Part shown: in pieces, positions 40,681 through 51,289 of the stretch
Layout of the letters: each line of letters begins with the position of its first letter
Position numbering within the stretch: the stretch's first letter is position 1
From: Macrotis lagotis
Taxonomy: Eukaryota; Chordata; Mammalia; Peramelemorphia; Peramelidae
Assembly: GCF_037893015.1 (NCBI RefSeq)
Contig: NC_133658.1
Location: 18,596,583-18,660,582, forward strand
Length of the DNA: 64,000 bases
Direction: 5' to 3'
Notes under the pieces: model-generated
Told to the model about the DNA's origin: nothing
Seen by the model: only the letters and a program-made list of their open reading frames with translations
Database searches by the model: none
Position numbers and translations under genes: made by a program

Positions 40681-40764
40681 ACCTAAAGACTCCATTAGGT
40701 ACTAAGCACTGGGTATAAAAACCATAAAAGAAGAATGGAGCCTTTTCTCAAATATTTGATAGTT

Positions 40765-41115
40765 CAGCTATATTTGCTGTTCCTTATACATGGGATTCCA
40801 TTGCCCATCTCTAGACCTTTACATAGCATTCCTCTATGTCTGGTATGCACTTTACCCTCACCTTTCTCTGCTAAAAAAACTTCCCCTAATTTTCTTCAAA
40901 ATTTAGCTTAAGTGTCATTCCTACATGAAGGCTGCCCCTATTTCCAACCCATGGTTAATATTCTGATAGAAAATCGCCTTGTATATGTGCAGTACCTATA
41001 TACACACACACATATACACACACACGCAACACATACATACACACATTCCTCTAGACATTTTTTTCCTTTGCATCTCCAGCTTATAACAATGGAAATGTTT
41101 AAGAAATGCTTTTTT
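40765..41115 (+). mobile_element. L2 LINE 3' end split by a CA-rich tract
   Basis: TCTATGTCTGGTATGCACTT, TTAGCTTAAGTGTCATTCCT and ACATGAAGGCTGCCCC are the sense L2 end. A CA/CATA tract (40997-41046) interrupts the 3' UTR before TTTGCATCTCCAGC. Confidence 0.8.
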
Positions 41116-41394
41116 ATTGTTTACTATTAATTTGTATTGGTGGATGTAGTTTCCCACACATAAAAAGACTCCCCTTCCCCCAAAGCCCCAAAGAAGCAAA
41201 AATAACCAGCCCACATCTGAGATAAGCAAATGTACAAATTCAGAGTGTCTAAGGGTGATAGACAGTTAAAGCTGCCCATGGTTCTAGAATCAGGTAAGCC
41301 GGTGACCTGATCATTCTCACACTAAGTCATCTGGTTTCTGTCCTCAGGGAAATTAGCAAGTTTCCTTCCCTAGGAGCTATGAACAATGGTCTCT
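41116..41394. other. Unassigned
   Basis: No repeat or exon recognised. Confidence 0.35.
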
Positions 41395-41635
41395 GCCCAT
41401 TGTCAGCACAGAGAAATAAATGAAAGTTTTCCTGAGATGTACTTTGTATTGTATCAAGCTGCAAGATAGTTTTAATTAATAACCCATTTCTTCTTTTGCT
41501 TCCCCACTGGTGCCAAATGGAGCTGACAATAATGATTCCTTTGTCCTTGGTTATTCTGTGGGCTAAGGAAGCTAGGGCACAACATTGATCAGAAAGCCTC
41601 TCATACGCCAAACCATTACTTATTAAATTGGATGT
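41395..41635. promoter_or_regulatory. Repeat-free block; weak candidate conserved non-coding element
   Basis: Contains GTTTTAATTAATAACCC, a SOX-like TCCTTTGTCC, CTGGTGCCAAATGG and ACATTGATCAGAAAGCC. No repeat signature seen; conservation untested. Confidence 0.22.
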
Positions 41636-41639
41636 TCCA

Positions 41640-41965
41640 CAAGCACACTATATTCCTGAGATCTTAATGGTTTCCTACTGCCTAGCAGATAAAGTCTAAA
41701 CTAATCGGACAAGCATTTGAGGCCGTCTCTGTTGTAGCCCCAACTGACCTTTCCAGACTCATTTTCCACAGGTCTTCTCCATGTCTTTTTTACTCCAACC
41801 AAATCAATTGGCCAACGAACTCCCATACTTTCCTACCTATTTTCATTCTTTTCATCACTGAGCAAAAAGCCCCCTTACACCTTCCTACTTAAATCTTATT
41901 AAAGATGCTTCACTTTCTATTTGAAGCCTCATCTGATCATCCATACTTAACAGGGGGAAGTGACC
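41640..41965 (+). mobile_element. L2 LINE ORF2 C-terminus to 3' end
   Basis: CAGATAAAGTCTAAACTAAT, CCCAACTGACCTTTCCAGAC, CTCCATGTC and GAAGCCTCATCTGATCATCC follow the L2 order in sense, with stops. Confidence 0.8.
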
Positions 41966-42094
41966 ATTCAATATGTAGAAAATGTTTTATGAACTTTAAG
42001 GATAGGGACTTGTGATTTCATTGGGATAGGGAACTTCCAGGAGCGGACCCTCTTACCATTTCAGGTTGGCACCTTCTCTGACACAGCTTTAGAG

Positions 42095-42220
42095 TGTTGT
42101 CTAAGGAACTGAAAGGTTAAATGACTTGCTCAAGGTAACACAATCAATATGTATCATAAGAAGGGCTCAAACTCACATCTATCTGACTTTGAGCCTCTCT
42201 ATTCACTTGACCAGAATAAA
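42095..42220 (-). mobile_element. MIR-type SINE relic
   Basis: GGTTAAATGACTTGCTCAAG and GGGCTCAAACTCACATCTAT are antisense. Confidence 0.65.
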
Positions 42221-43150
42221 TGAAAATGCCAGTTTGTTGCTGTTGCTCTTGTGACCTCAGATAGCACTTACTGAGGACGTGGATTCTCAGATTTCAATTG
42301 CTTTGCTGGAAGTTTATATGTCTCTAACTTTACTATTGTCTCAACTTCAGGTATCAGTTCTGATAGATTTATGTGCTGTTATCAAGCTAGAATTTATGGG
42401 CCATCTGGTAGTGTTGATTATGTCTGCAAATGCATGGCTCTGGTATCTTCTAGCTAGATCATAACCTCCTGGAAGGTAACAGGATTTTGTCATATTCTTT
42501 CCCGCAGTGCTTCAACTCAGGATGAGGGGGCCTAAAACAATGACCAGAAAAGTGAATTACTTTGGGGGAACTTTATGAAAGCATGCTCCCTAATATGAAA
42601 AGGTAAGCAGTGAAGATGCTTTTTTCAATTGTTTTTCAATTTTGTTCTTTTCAATACAGATGATAACTCTAAAATGGCTAATTAAGTTACCAAAAACTGG
42701 TCCTCACCAACCCTTGATGAAAATTCTTTCAGAATATGCTTTAACATCAATTCTTCTAGGATATGCAATAATGGAAATTAGTGTGATTTATAACTAGTGC
42801 ATAACTTTTTATGTTTTATAAATGGAGGGTTCTCTAGTTTGAGACAGATTGTTTATATTAAATATTTTACTCCTCATCTTTATATTATTCATTTTCTTGA
42901 AGATTTCTCCACAAAAGTACAAAGATAAACTGTAACCCTGTTTTTCTTCAAATGATTAGAGATTTCAAATAAGACTTGATGTGAATTAATGAGTTTCTAA
43001 TAGTCTTCAGTGAGAATTGAAGGGAAGGAATTGAAATAATTACACCAATAGTAGAGTGTTTAGGTTACTGATTTATTGATTGTTTGATGGGTGATTGAAT
43101 GATTGGAAATTCTCACTTAAGATGAACAGGATTGGAGAGGTATGTCTTTA
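42221..43150. other. Unassigned, A+T-rich; L2 scrap near 42,455-42,505
   Basis: ATAACCTCCTGGAAGGTAAC resembles an L2 tail in sense. The remaining 900 bp show no repeat or exon. Confidence 0.4.
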
Positions 43151-43171
43151 GGTGAATTTTGTTTGTTTCCT

Positions 43172-43215
43172 CCCTTCCTTCCTTCCTTCCTTCCTTCCTT
43201 CCTTCCTTCCTTCCT
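43172..43215 (+). repeat. (CCTT)11 microsatellite at a SINE tail
   Basis: A perfect CCTT array sits where the SINE at 43216-43364 (antisense) should have its poly-A. In SINE orientation it reads (AAGG)n. Confidence 0.95.
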
Positions 43216-43364
43216 GTCTTTCTATTTGCAAAGCAATGGTATTAGGTGACTTGCCCAAGGTCACACAGCTAGGTAATTACTTAGTGTCTGAGGCTGGATT
43301 TGAACTCAGGTCCTCCTGACTCCAGACTCAGTGCTCTATCCACTGCATCACCAAGCTGCCCCAG
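43216..43364 (-). mobile_element. WSINE1-like SINE
   Basis: TATTTGCAAAGCAATGGTAT, CACACAGCTAGGTAATTACT, TTTGAACTCAGGTCCTCCTG and TGCATCACCAAGCTGCCCC give a full-length antisense copy. Confidence 0.93.
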
Positions 43365-43550
43365 AATCTTTCTTTTCTCCAAACATTCCAACATTGATGC
43401 AAGGGTGCTATTGGAATTTAAAACAACAAATTTAAAATTTGATTTCTTCCATGCAACTTTAAGAGTTACAGTCTATGTGGAAAGTAATCAAAGGACAAAA
43501 CACCTTAATGAACATATGGATCATTATTAAAAGGTTATTTTGAACTTTAG

Positions 43551-43815
43551 GGGCAGTTAGATGGCCCAGGGGATAGAGTGCTAACCTAAAGTTAGAAAGT
43601 TGAATCTTCCTGAATTCAAATTCAACCCTAGATATTTACTAGCTGTGTAACCTTGGGCAAATCACTTAACCCTGCTTGTCTCAGTTTCACCAACTGTAAA
43701 ATGAGCTAGAAAAGAAAATGCCAAATTATTCCAATATCTTTACCAGAAAACAAACAAACAAATGAAAAATAGGGTCATCAAGAGTTGTATATGATTGAAA
43801 CAATCTGAACAAAAA
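43551..43815 (+). mobile_element. Mar1-like SINE, full length
   Basis: GGGGCAGTTAGATGGCCCAG, TACTAGCTGTGTAACCTTGG, AAAATGAGCTAGAAAAGAAA and GATTGAAACAATCTGAAC are in order. This is the sense counterpart of the antisense copies at 15,942, 20,156 and 32,525. Confidence 0.9.
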
Positions 43816-44177
43816 GTAAATTTGGGGACCTCAGTCCTCTAAGATGCTCAAAGGAATGCTATGATGCATATTTGCCTCTGCTTGTCTTATAGAGATGATG
43901 GAAATGGCGAGTTTTTGAAAGTTAAAGCATTTACAAAAAGAGAGTAAAAATCTTTCCATCATCATTCCCTCCAAAATTATTAGCAAGAGCTCAAACTTCT
44001 TGGATACATTTGGTTTTTTTTTTTAACTGTGAAAACTGAGCTCAGAATATTAATTGAAGGGTTATAGATCCCTGGAATGAAATTGTTTCAATGGGGACAA
44101 ATGGTAATTTGGTAATTGAATTGTGAAATAGAATGTAATTTTTACTTAAGTAATTTTCTTAAAAAAAGACAAATGCT
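43816..44177. other. Unassigned, A+T-rich
   Basis: No repeat or exon recognised. Confidence 0.35.
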
Positions 44178-44189
44178 TCTCTCTCTCTT

Positions 44190-44233
<44 letters not shown>

Positions 44234-44246
44234 ATATGTATGTATC
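44178..44246 (+). repeat. (CT)n-(TA)n-(TATG)n compound microsatellite
   Basis: CTCTCTCTTTCTCTC precedes about 30 bp of TA and then TATGTATGTATA units. Confidence 0.95.
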
Positions 44247-44254
44247 AAATGCAT

Positions 44255-44365
44255 TGAGATATTAGGAAGCCAAGTGACTTATCTCATGGTCACAGAGCCA
44301 GTATGTATCACAAATATTAGTTCAATAAAGATCTTGCTGACTCCAGAGCCACTTTCTATTAACTT
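44255..44365 (-). mobile_element. MIR-type SINE relic
   Basis: AAGTGACTTATCTCATGGTC and CTTGCTGACTCCAGAGCCAC are antisense. Confidence 0.55.
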
Positions 44366-44529
44366 TCATTTTGATGATATGTTTGCTTGTTTGTTTTTGC
44401 AATAGATTCTGATGTAAATTTTAGAATTAGATTTCATATTTTCCAGTCATGACCTATTTTTATAAGTTCAAATTTAATAATTCAGCTCAATAGAGAACAT
44501 TTCATATATATATATATATCATAAATGTA

Positions 44530-44700
44530 TTATACACACACATTCTAGGAACTTTATTAAAGTCTATGGATACAAATACAAAGAATGCGCTAGTCTTTGT
44601 TCTCACTAAACTTCTATTTTATTAAGAAAAAAGAATGTGTAACATACAAAATGGAATTCCAAGGTGGCTACTCAGTGAGGTTGGTTAAATCCAGATTTGT
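44530..44700 (-). mobile_element. Possible L2 3' tail, antisense
   Basis: TTCTAGGAACTTTATTAAAG, GGATACAAATACAAAGAATG and AGTCTTTGTTCTCACTAAAC resemble a much-eroded reversed L2 tail. A short (TA) run precedes it at 44504. Confidence 0.4.
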
Positions 44701-45174
44701 AGTCAGTAAGCCATATAGGTAGACAGTAAACATATTCATAAAGTCCAATCAAGCAAAAATCAAAATGGGAGGAGGTAACAGGATGGCAATTATGAGTAGG
44801 TGAGTCTATAACCAAGACTAGTTGAGTTCACTTAAGGACTCCTTGAAGATCCAGCGCAAAGTGGCAGCAAACAGAGAAAATTAAATGGTAATTGTGATGA
44901 GACACAATGAATTGTTCACTTATATTAATCAAGAGCAGACCATGACAGTTTAATCTGGGTTCATTTATGATGAAGATTATTATACTAGGCTATAAATGAA
45001 TGCCAGTAATATGGTATATTATGGTTTGTAGTAAAATCTCTTAATGAATCAAGGAGCAAGCTGAGTGAGGAATTGATTTGTTTGAGGAATTGATTGAAGG
45101 GTCAGATCTAAAAATACAGTAGCTCCCTGATGTCACTATGGAGAATGTCATGAGTAGATAACACAAAGAATGTC
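44701..45174. other. Unassigned
   Basis: No repeat or exon recognised. Confidence 0.35.
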
Positions 45175-45435
45175 CCTTCAATTTCCTCTGGGTTTATTTT
45201 TCCTCATCTGTAAAATAATAGGTTTGAATGGATGACTACTGAGTCCTCTACCAGCCCTTAATCTATACTCCTACTATCTGCAGACTTTATCCTTGATCTT
45301 GGCTCATCTTAGTGCTGGCCTCTGACTCTTCAGAAGCCTCAGTTTCTTTCAAAACTCTGCTCAAACATTACCTAAACAAATGCACTTCCTGATTCCTCAG
45401 GTATTAAGACATCTGTCTACTGCTCCCAAATTATT
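45175..45435 (+). mobile_element. MIR 3' scrap followed by L2 3' region
   Basis: TTTTCCTCATCTGTAAAATA is MIR. CTGGCCTCTGACTCTTCAGA, AAAACTCTGCTCAAACATTA and GCACTTCCTGATTCCTCAGG are L2. Both are in sense. Confidence 0.65.
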
Positions 45436-45439
45436 TTGA

Positions 45440-45592
45440 ACTTGATATCGGGGCTCAAATCCCGCCTGAGATGTATAAGAGCTAGGTGAACCTAAGAAAA
45501 ATCACTTAATTGCCATATGCCTCAGTTTCATCTATAAAATGAAGGGTTTGAATTCAAGGGTTCTTAAGATCCTTTCCAGGTATAAATGATCC
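45440..45592 (+). mobile_element. MIR-type SINE, host of a younger SINE
   Basis: GGGGCTCAAATCCCGCCTGA, TGCCTCAGTTTCATCTATAA and AAGATCCTTTCCAGGTATAA are sense MIR. It is split by the insertion that follows and resumes at 45764. Confidence 0.75.
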
Positions 45593-45763
45593 GTTTTTTT
45601 TTTTTAGTTTTTTTTTGCAAAGCAAACGGGGTTAAGTGGCCTGCCCAAGGCCACACAGCTAGGTAATTATTAAGTATCTGAGACTGGATTTGAACCCAGG
45701 TACTCCTGACTCCAGGGCCAGTGCTTTATTCACTATGCCAACTAGCTGCCCCATAAATGATCC
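45582..45763 (-). mobile_element. WSINE1-like SINE with 11-bp target duplication
   Basis: The insertion 45593-45752 has a poly-T (antisense poly-A), GCAAAGCAAACGGGGTTAAG, TTTGAACCCAGGTACTCCTG and CCAACTAGCTGCC. It is flanked by ATAAATGATCC at 45582-45592 and 45753-45763. Confidence 0.95.
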
Positions 45764-45789
45764 TTTTAATGGAATTTTGAATAATACTG

Positions 45790-45935
45790 ATATGTGTATG
45801 TGGTTTGACCCCAAGGAGAATACAAATTCCTTGGGAGCAAGGACTATTTAATTTGTATCTTTATATTGCCAACTCCTAGCACAATTCCTGGCACAAAAGG
45901 GAAGCATGATAAAAACTTGATTGCCTAATTAGTCT
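45790..45935 (+). mobile_element. L2 LINE 3' tail
   Basis: GAATACAAATTCCTTGGGAG, GCAAGGACTATTTAATTTGT and CTCCTAGCACAATTCCTGGC are in sense. Confidence 0.75.
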
Positions 45936-45953
45936 ATTCAACTATTTTATTTT

Positions 45954-47030
45954 TTTAGCACATTTATTTTTTTAAAAAAAATTTTTATTCTTTTAACTAC
46001 ATGAAAAGATAGTTTTCAACAATCATTTTTGTAAAATTTTGAATTTTACACTTTTCTCCCTCCTCTTCCCTTCTTTCTCCCCTGACAGAGAGCAATCTAA
46101 TATAGATTACATGTATATAACTACATTAAACATATATCCATATTAATCATGTGAAAGAAGAATCAGGACAAAAAGGAAAAAAAACACAAGAGGAAAAACA
46201 TAAAACAAAATTTAAAAATTGAAAATAGTAAGCTTTGGTTTGCATTCAGATGCCATAGTTCCTTGTCTAGAAAAGAATGGTATTTTCTATCATGAGTCCT
46301 TTAGAATGGATTATTATACTATTGAGATGAGAAAGTGCATCATAGTTGATCATTTCACAATTTTGTTGTTAATGTGAACAAAACTCTTCTGGTTCTGCTC
46401 ATTTCACTCAACATCACTTCTTGCAAGTCTTAACAGGCTTGTCTGAAGTCTGTACCTCATAATTTGTTACAGAACACCAGGACTCCATCACATTCATATA
46501 TCACAATTTGTTTAGCCACTCCCAATTGATGAGCATCCCCTCAATCTCCAATTCTTTGCCCTTACAGTAGAACTGCTTTAAATATTTTCATTCATATAGG
46601 TTTTTTACTTTTTCTTTTGATCTCTTGGGATACAGATATAGTAGTGGTATTGCTGGATCAAAGGCTTTGTACAATTTAATTGCCCCTTGGGCAATAAAAT
46701 AGTTCTAAATTGAAATCCAGAAAAGTTGGATCAGTTCATAACTCCACCAACAACACATTAGTGTTTGGTTTTCCCATATCCCCTCCAATATTGATCATTT
46801 TCTTTTTTTGTCATATTGGTCAATCTGATAGGTATGAAATGGTACCTTAGACTTATTTTAATTTGCATTTCTCTAATCAATAATGATTTAGAGGTATTTT
46901 TTCATATAACTATGATAGTTTTAATTTTTTTCATCTGAAAACTACCTGTTCATATTCTTTGATCATTTGTCATTAGGGAAAATGACATGAATTCCTATGA
47001 ATTTGACTCAGTTCTCTATATATTTTAGAA
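45954..47030 (-). mobile_element. Longest L1 relic: ORF2 C-terminus and 3' UTR
   Basis: The + strand shows the reversed L1 order: 3' UTR (TTTTTGTAAAATTTTGAATT, CTTTCTCCCCTGACAGAGAG), then ORF2 C-terminus (GTGGTATTGCTGGATCAAAG, CATAACTCCACCAACAACAC, TTTAATTTGCATTTCTCTAA). It ends near CTATATATTTTAGAAAT. The flanks CTATTCAACTATTTTATT and TTATTCAACATATTTATT suggest a decayed target duplication. 5'-truncated, with many stops. Confidence 0.9.
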
Positions 47031-47194
47031 ATTATTCAACATATTTATTGCAACTCAGATGAGAATGTATTTGAGTTGCAGAACTGAGAAAAATAACTTA
47101 CATATATGAAAAAAATCAGCATTCATGAAAAAATCTTGACTGCCTAAAATTAAAGAAGAAATCCAATAGAGATTAGAGAAATAAAAATTTAGGC
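47031..47194. other. Unassigned
   Basis: A+T-rich; nothing recognised. Confidence 0.35.
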
Positions 47195-47395
47195 TGAAAG
47201 AGATTTTTTGGTGCTGAACTTGAACTCAGGAAGATCTGGGTTCAAATCTAGCCTCAGTTATATACTCACTATGTTTCCTTGGAGAAGCTATTTAATGTCT
47301 GCATTAGCATCCTAACCCGCAAAATGGGAATAATAGCACCTGTATCCCAAGTTTTCTTCAAAGTGAGTACTTTGAAAACCTTAAAAAGATATAGA
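47195..47395 (+). mobile_element. MIR-type marsupial SINE
   Basis: CAGGAAGATCTGGGTTCAAA, TCTAGCCTCAGTTATATACT and AAAATGGGAATAATAGCACC are in sense. Confidence 0.75.
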
Positions 47396-47512
47396 AATTC
47401 TTCTTCCCCTTTCTACTTCCTTTTTCTTCCTCCTTTTCCTCTTCTTTTTTCCTTGTTTTTCTTCTCTTTCCTTTCTGCCTCTTCCTTCTCTCTCCTTTTA
47501 CTCATTTTACAC
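47396..47512 (+). repeat. Pyrimidine-rich TTC/TTCC tract
   Basis: About 115 bp of nearly pure T and C directly after the MIR 3' end. Confidence 0.9.
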
Positions 47513-47514
47513 AT

Positions 47515-47700
47515 TAAAAATAATTGATCTTTAGAGAAGTTAAGTGCATTAACCTAGTCTCACAAATGGTAAGTAGCAGAGCTGAGATCCATACTCTTTG
47601 GCCACTATCAGTATTCTTAGTCATACAGATGAATAAATAGCAGGGCCAGGATTCAAACCCGAATCCTTTGATGGAATCCTTTGTACTTTTAACTCTGCTC
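47515..47700 (-). mobile_element. MIR-type SINE relic
   Basis: GTAGCAGAGCTGAGATCCAT and GGGCCAGGATTCAAACCCGA indicate two overlapping antisense pieces. Confidence 0.6.
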
Positions 47701-48879
47701 CTTGAATTGCAATGAGGAGCTGTCCAACACTAATACATGGTTTTGCTTGGGAAAAAAGCCATTGAACTGCAAGGGAGTGGTGAGACCTCTGCTGACAGGG
47801 TTTTGATCACTCCCTCCCAAATGCCCAAGTTTATATGCAGGAAAAATGCTTTGCTTCTTTAATCACTGAGATAAAATGCAACACACATACACTTCTATGT
47901 CCTTGGTTTTACCTTTATTTAATGACTCAACCAGAATGCACACCCACTTAAGCTGGCCCTGACAGAGATGACACCTGGCTCCTTTATATTTTCCTATTCA
48001 TGCATATTTCCATTACTCTCAGAGGCATGCCTCATGGCCCTATGTCATCTGGACTGACGTCAAACACAAAGCATTGTTGGATCAAGCTCAGAATGGCCAG
48101 TCTTTGTATCTTTATACTTCAAGGAACATTGGATTCCAAGGTAAAAACTAAAGTTGTCTGTTTTTAAAGTTGAACTATGGACCTTCACATTTTAGGAGTT
48201 AGGAAATAGGTGCTATCTCTTGTGACTCCTAAATTTTGTCATTGAACATCTTGAATCTCTTAATTGGTAAAGGAATGTAAAAAAGGGGGTTGTTCCAGTT
48301 TGTACCAACATTCAAATCTATCACATACCTTCCTCCCTTACATGTACATGCAGATGGCTATTCATCATCTGCAAACATTTAGACCTAGGGTAAAAGGACA
48401 GCCTACAGGAATGTAAAAAAATAAGCAAAAATATATAGGTCATCTATGTATTCATATACATATATTTTCATGTACTATGGATATGCACTGTGTATAAATT
48501 ATATTTTATATCATTTCATGATATAAACATAGGTTTAATATATATCTATGTGTATTGAATATAAACACCCTTGAAGTTAATTAAACTTTCTTGTACAGGA
48601 ATGTGCCTTGCATGTTCTTCCAGGAAATATTTTTACATCTTAAAATGGAATTAATGGAACCAATACTGTTGGACAAAAGAGTAATTATAAGTTATAGATA
48701 AAGAGAAAATTATATTTCAAATGAGTGTCAGTCAAGAATTCTAGTCACAGACCTATATTTCCTGGAAGAACAACATTGAGCAAAAATCATAACAGTTATG
48801 AATACCAATAAAGAATTTGTTCATGAAGCTAAGAATATGGTATTAGATGATTAGGACTCCCTTATCATTAAAAACTATG
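47701..48879. other. Unassigned unique sequence, A+T-rich in its second half
   Basis: No repeat family firmly recognised in about 1.2 kb. A possible sense MIR scrap lies at 48170-48310 (ACTATGGACCTTCACATTTT), and TATA-rich words at 48430-48560. Confidence 0.4.
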
Positions 48880-49017
48880 GAATAAAGGAGAGAAGAAAGG
48901 AAGGAGGTAGAGAAGAAAGGGAGAGAGGAAGAAAGGGAAGAAAGGAAAGAAGAAAGGAAAGAAAGGAGGAAGAAAGGAAATAAAGGAAAGGGGAAGGAAA
49001 GCGAGAGGAAGAAAGGT
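48880..49017 (+). repeat. Purine-rich GGAA/GAAAG tract
   Basis: About 138 bp of nearly pure purines. It abuts the 3' terminus of the antisense SINE at 49020 and so occupies its tail position. Confidence 0.93.
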
Positions 49018-49019
49018 TG

Positions 49020-49385
49020 TTGCTCATTCTTCATTTTTGAAGAGGATCAGTGACATCAAGGATGATGTCTTGACTTGCACGTGAATTAGATTTAAGGGAA
49101 GTAGTTGCACAACATTGTCAACTTTGCTCTCTCTTCCTGAGTCATTAAAGTTCAGTGACAGGACAAAAGTCAAGATAATTGGTAATGGTTCAGAAAACAG
49201 TCAAGACCTTGGCAACTTCAATGACTGATCAAGCTCCAGATGCTTCATAACTCTTGTTTCAGCCACCTTCATGACCATTGGAACAAATTGTCTTCATCAA
49301 CCCATTCCAACAGGAAAAGTCTTCACATTCTTGGAGCAGGCAGTCCCCTAACTCATCAATAGTTTTGAGGTCTGTTAGTGACCCT
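49020..49385 (-). mobile_element. Long SINE of the GAAGGACAAA family, antisense
   Basis: TTCATTTTTGAAGAGGATCA, GATGTCTTGACTTGCACGTG, GGAACAAATTGTCTTCATCA and CCCCTAACTCATCAATAG are the reverse complement of the element at 22,095. It is the best-preserved long copy. Confidence 0.9.
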
Positions 49386-49388
49386 CAG

Positions 49389-49566
49389 GAAAGAATGGCA
49401 AGGACTAGGTGGTGCAGTGGATAGAGCACCAGCCCTGGAGTCAGGAGGACCTGAGTTCAAATCTGACCTCAGACACTTAATAATTACTTAGCTGTGTGGC
49501 CTTGAGCACGCCACTTAACTCCATTTGCCTTGCAAAAAACCTAAAAAAGAAAGAAAAAATGGTAAG
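49389..49566 (+). mobile_element. WSINE1-like SINE, first of a head-to-tail pair
   Basis: 49403-49552 runs ACTAGGTGGTGCAGTGGATA, GAGTTCAAATCTGACC, CTTAGCTGTGTGGCCTTGAG, TTGCCTTGCAAAAAACC and an A-rich tail. Flanks are GAAAGAATGGCAAG (49389) and GAAAAAATGGTAAG (49553). Confidence 0.93.
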
Positions 49567-49756
49567 GGGGCAGCTAGGTGGCACAGTAGATAGAGCACTG
49601 ACCCTAGAGTCAGGAGGCCCTGAGTTCAAATGTGACCTCAGACACTTAAAAATTGTCTAACTGTGTGACCTTGGGCAATTCACTTAACCCCATTGCCTTG
49701 CAGAAAAAGAGAGCTAGATGGATTTGAGGTCATTTAAATCAAGAAAGAATGGCAAG
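49567..49756 (+). mobile_element. WSINE1-like SINE, second of the pair
   Basis: 49567-49709 runs GCAGCTAGGTGGCACAGTAG, GAGTTCAAATGTGACC and CCATTGCCTTGCAGAAAAAG. The left flank is GAAAAAATGGTAAG; a third copy, GAAAGAATGGCAAG, occurs at 49743-49756 after 33 bp of unrelated sequence. Confidence 0.9.
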
Positions 49757-50045
49757 AAAAGGAGGGAGGAATTAAAGAAAGAAAGAAGGGAGAAAGGAAG
49801 AAGGGAAGGGAAAGAGAGAGGAAGGAAAAAAAGAAGGAGGAAAAGGAGGGATGAAGTAAAGAAAGAAAGAAGGGAGAAAGGAAGAAGGGAAGGAAAGAGA
49901 GAGGAAGGAAAAAAAGGAAGGAGGAAAAGGAGGGATGAAGTAAAGAAAGAAAGAAGGGAAAAGAGAAAGGGAGAAAAGAAGGGAGGAAAAAAGGGAGGTA
50001 AGGGGGAAAGGAAAAAAGAAGGAAGAAAAGAAGGAAAGAAGGAAG
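49757..50045 (+). repeat. Purine minisatellite with 84-bp unit
   Basis: Units start with AGGAGGG at 49760, 49844 and 49928, exactly 84 bp apart, before the array degenerates into GGAAAG/GAAGG units. As 84 is a multiple of three, one frame stays open across it (131 codons, 49718-50113), giving a Lys/Arg/Glu/Gly-rich artefact. Confidence 0.93.
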
Positions 50046-51289
50046 TAAAAGAGCTATTGAGAATCTATTTCAGTCTCATTCAACCAAGATGGATTTTTTC
50101 CCCTATTCCTTAATGTCTTGTCTCTCTTCATCTAGTTCACAGTCCCAATCACCTTTTGTAGCTCATGTATTACATTCTGTGACCTCATCTTGCGCTTGTG
50201 GTCCATTAGAACCCACAGATCTGTTTTTCTCCCAAATGCTCCACTCTCTAACCATTTTCTCTGGGTCTTATAGTTAAACTCTTAAACTATTAGAGTTAGG
50301 AGAGATCATGAAAATTATCATTTACTTCTAAAGTTAAGGAAATTGAGACCCACTGAAAGGAAGCAAGTTTCCCTCCTTAGTCACTGGGACAAATCCTTGG
50401 AGAGACACAATACCTTGCTTCTTAAAAAAGTGCTTTTGAAGAATTTTGAAAAATTACCTGACAGATACCATGAAGTCAATGAGAGCTTTGTCCATCAATC
50501 TAACAATACAAGTCCTTCGCAGAGTCTTTAAGGGTTTGGGGGCTGACAATGAAATATTTACATATAGGTTCCTTGTGAGACAAAGCCAATGCACCCCTCT
50601 TCTCTCTTTGAATGATTTACACATTTGTGCTTCATAAGAATCTTGTGGCTGGTTCTCTTATTTTAACTTGATTCTTTTGAGCTGCCACCATAGTGGTGCT
50701 GGGGTTGTCATTTAGATAGATGATGTTCTGCATCTGTGTACTCAGGAAAACATGGTACTACCTAGGAGTTTGTTGTTTCCAATCTTATCTTCCATTTTTC
50801 ATTTAGATATAATACCCATTTAGTCAAATTAGTTATAGTTCCAAGTGCCTGTGGCAATGAAAGGTGTTTACTTTATGCTAACCGATTGATTGTGTGATCT
50901 GCACAATGATAGGACAGTAAGATGCCACCTACCCTCAACCCGGTGCTTTGGGCATATTGAACTCCATGTTACAATTCCCAAATCCACTGGTTTCGAACTG
51001 TGGCTTACTCATGGGTGAACAATTTGAGTTTTCAAACCATCTGGCTTCAGGTCACCAGAATCACTACAAAGTCTTTTGATTGTCCCCTGATGTCCCATTC
51101 TCAGAGGGATCACGCCATTTAATTTCAGAAATGGAGAAATTCTGTCTGGCTTCCAACAGTCAGTTTTCAATACATTTTAATAGCTCATTTATAAAACTCC
51201 AAGGAGACCAAGACTGTACAGAGGGGATAATAGTATCTTCACAGTGGCCTTGATCATGAAGCAAGCAGAACTGAACTGAAAACACATCT
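50046..51289. other. Mostly unassigned; antisense MIR scrap near 50,270-50,390
   Basis: AGTTAGGAGAGATCATGAAA and GAAATTGAGACCCACTGAAA look like a decayed antisense MIR. The rest shows no repeat or exon. Confidence 0.4.

Noticed and set aside
40394..40705. 103-codon frame with poly-Pro and poly-Tyr
   Set aside because: Translation of the CTC and CTA microsatellite arrays.
49718..50113. 131-codon Lys/Arg/Glu-rich frame resembling a nuclear or coiled-coil protein
   Set aside because: It is an artefact of purine-only DNA with an 84-bp period, which preserves the frame. It begins in SINE-flank sequence.
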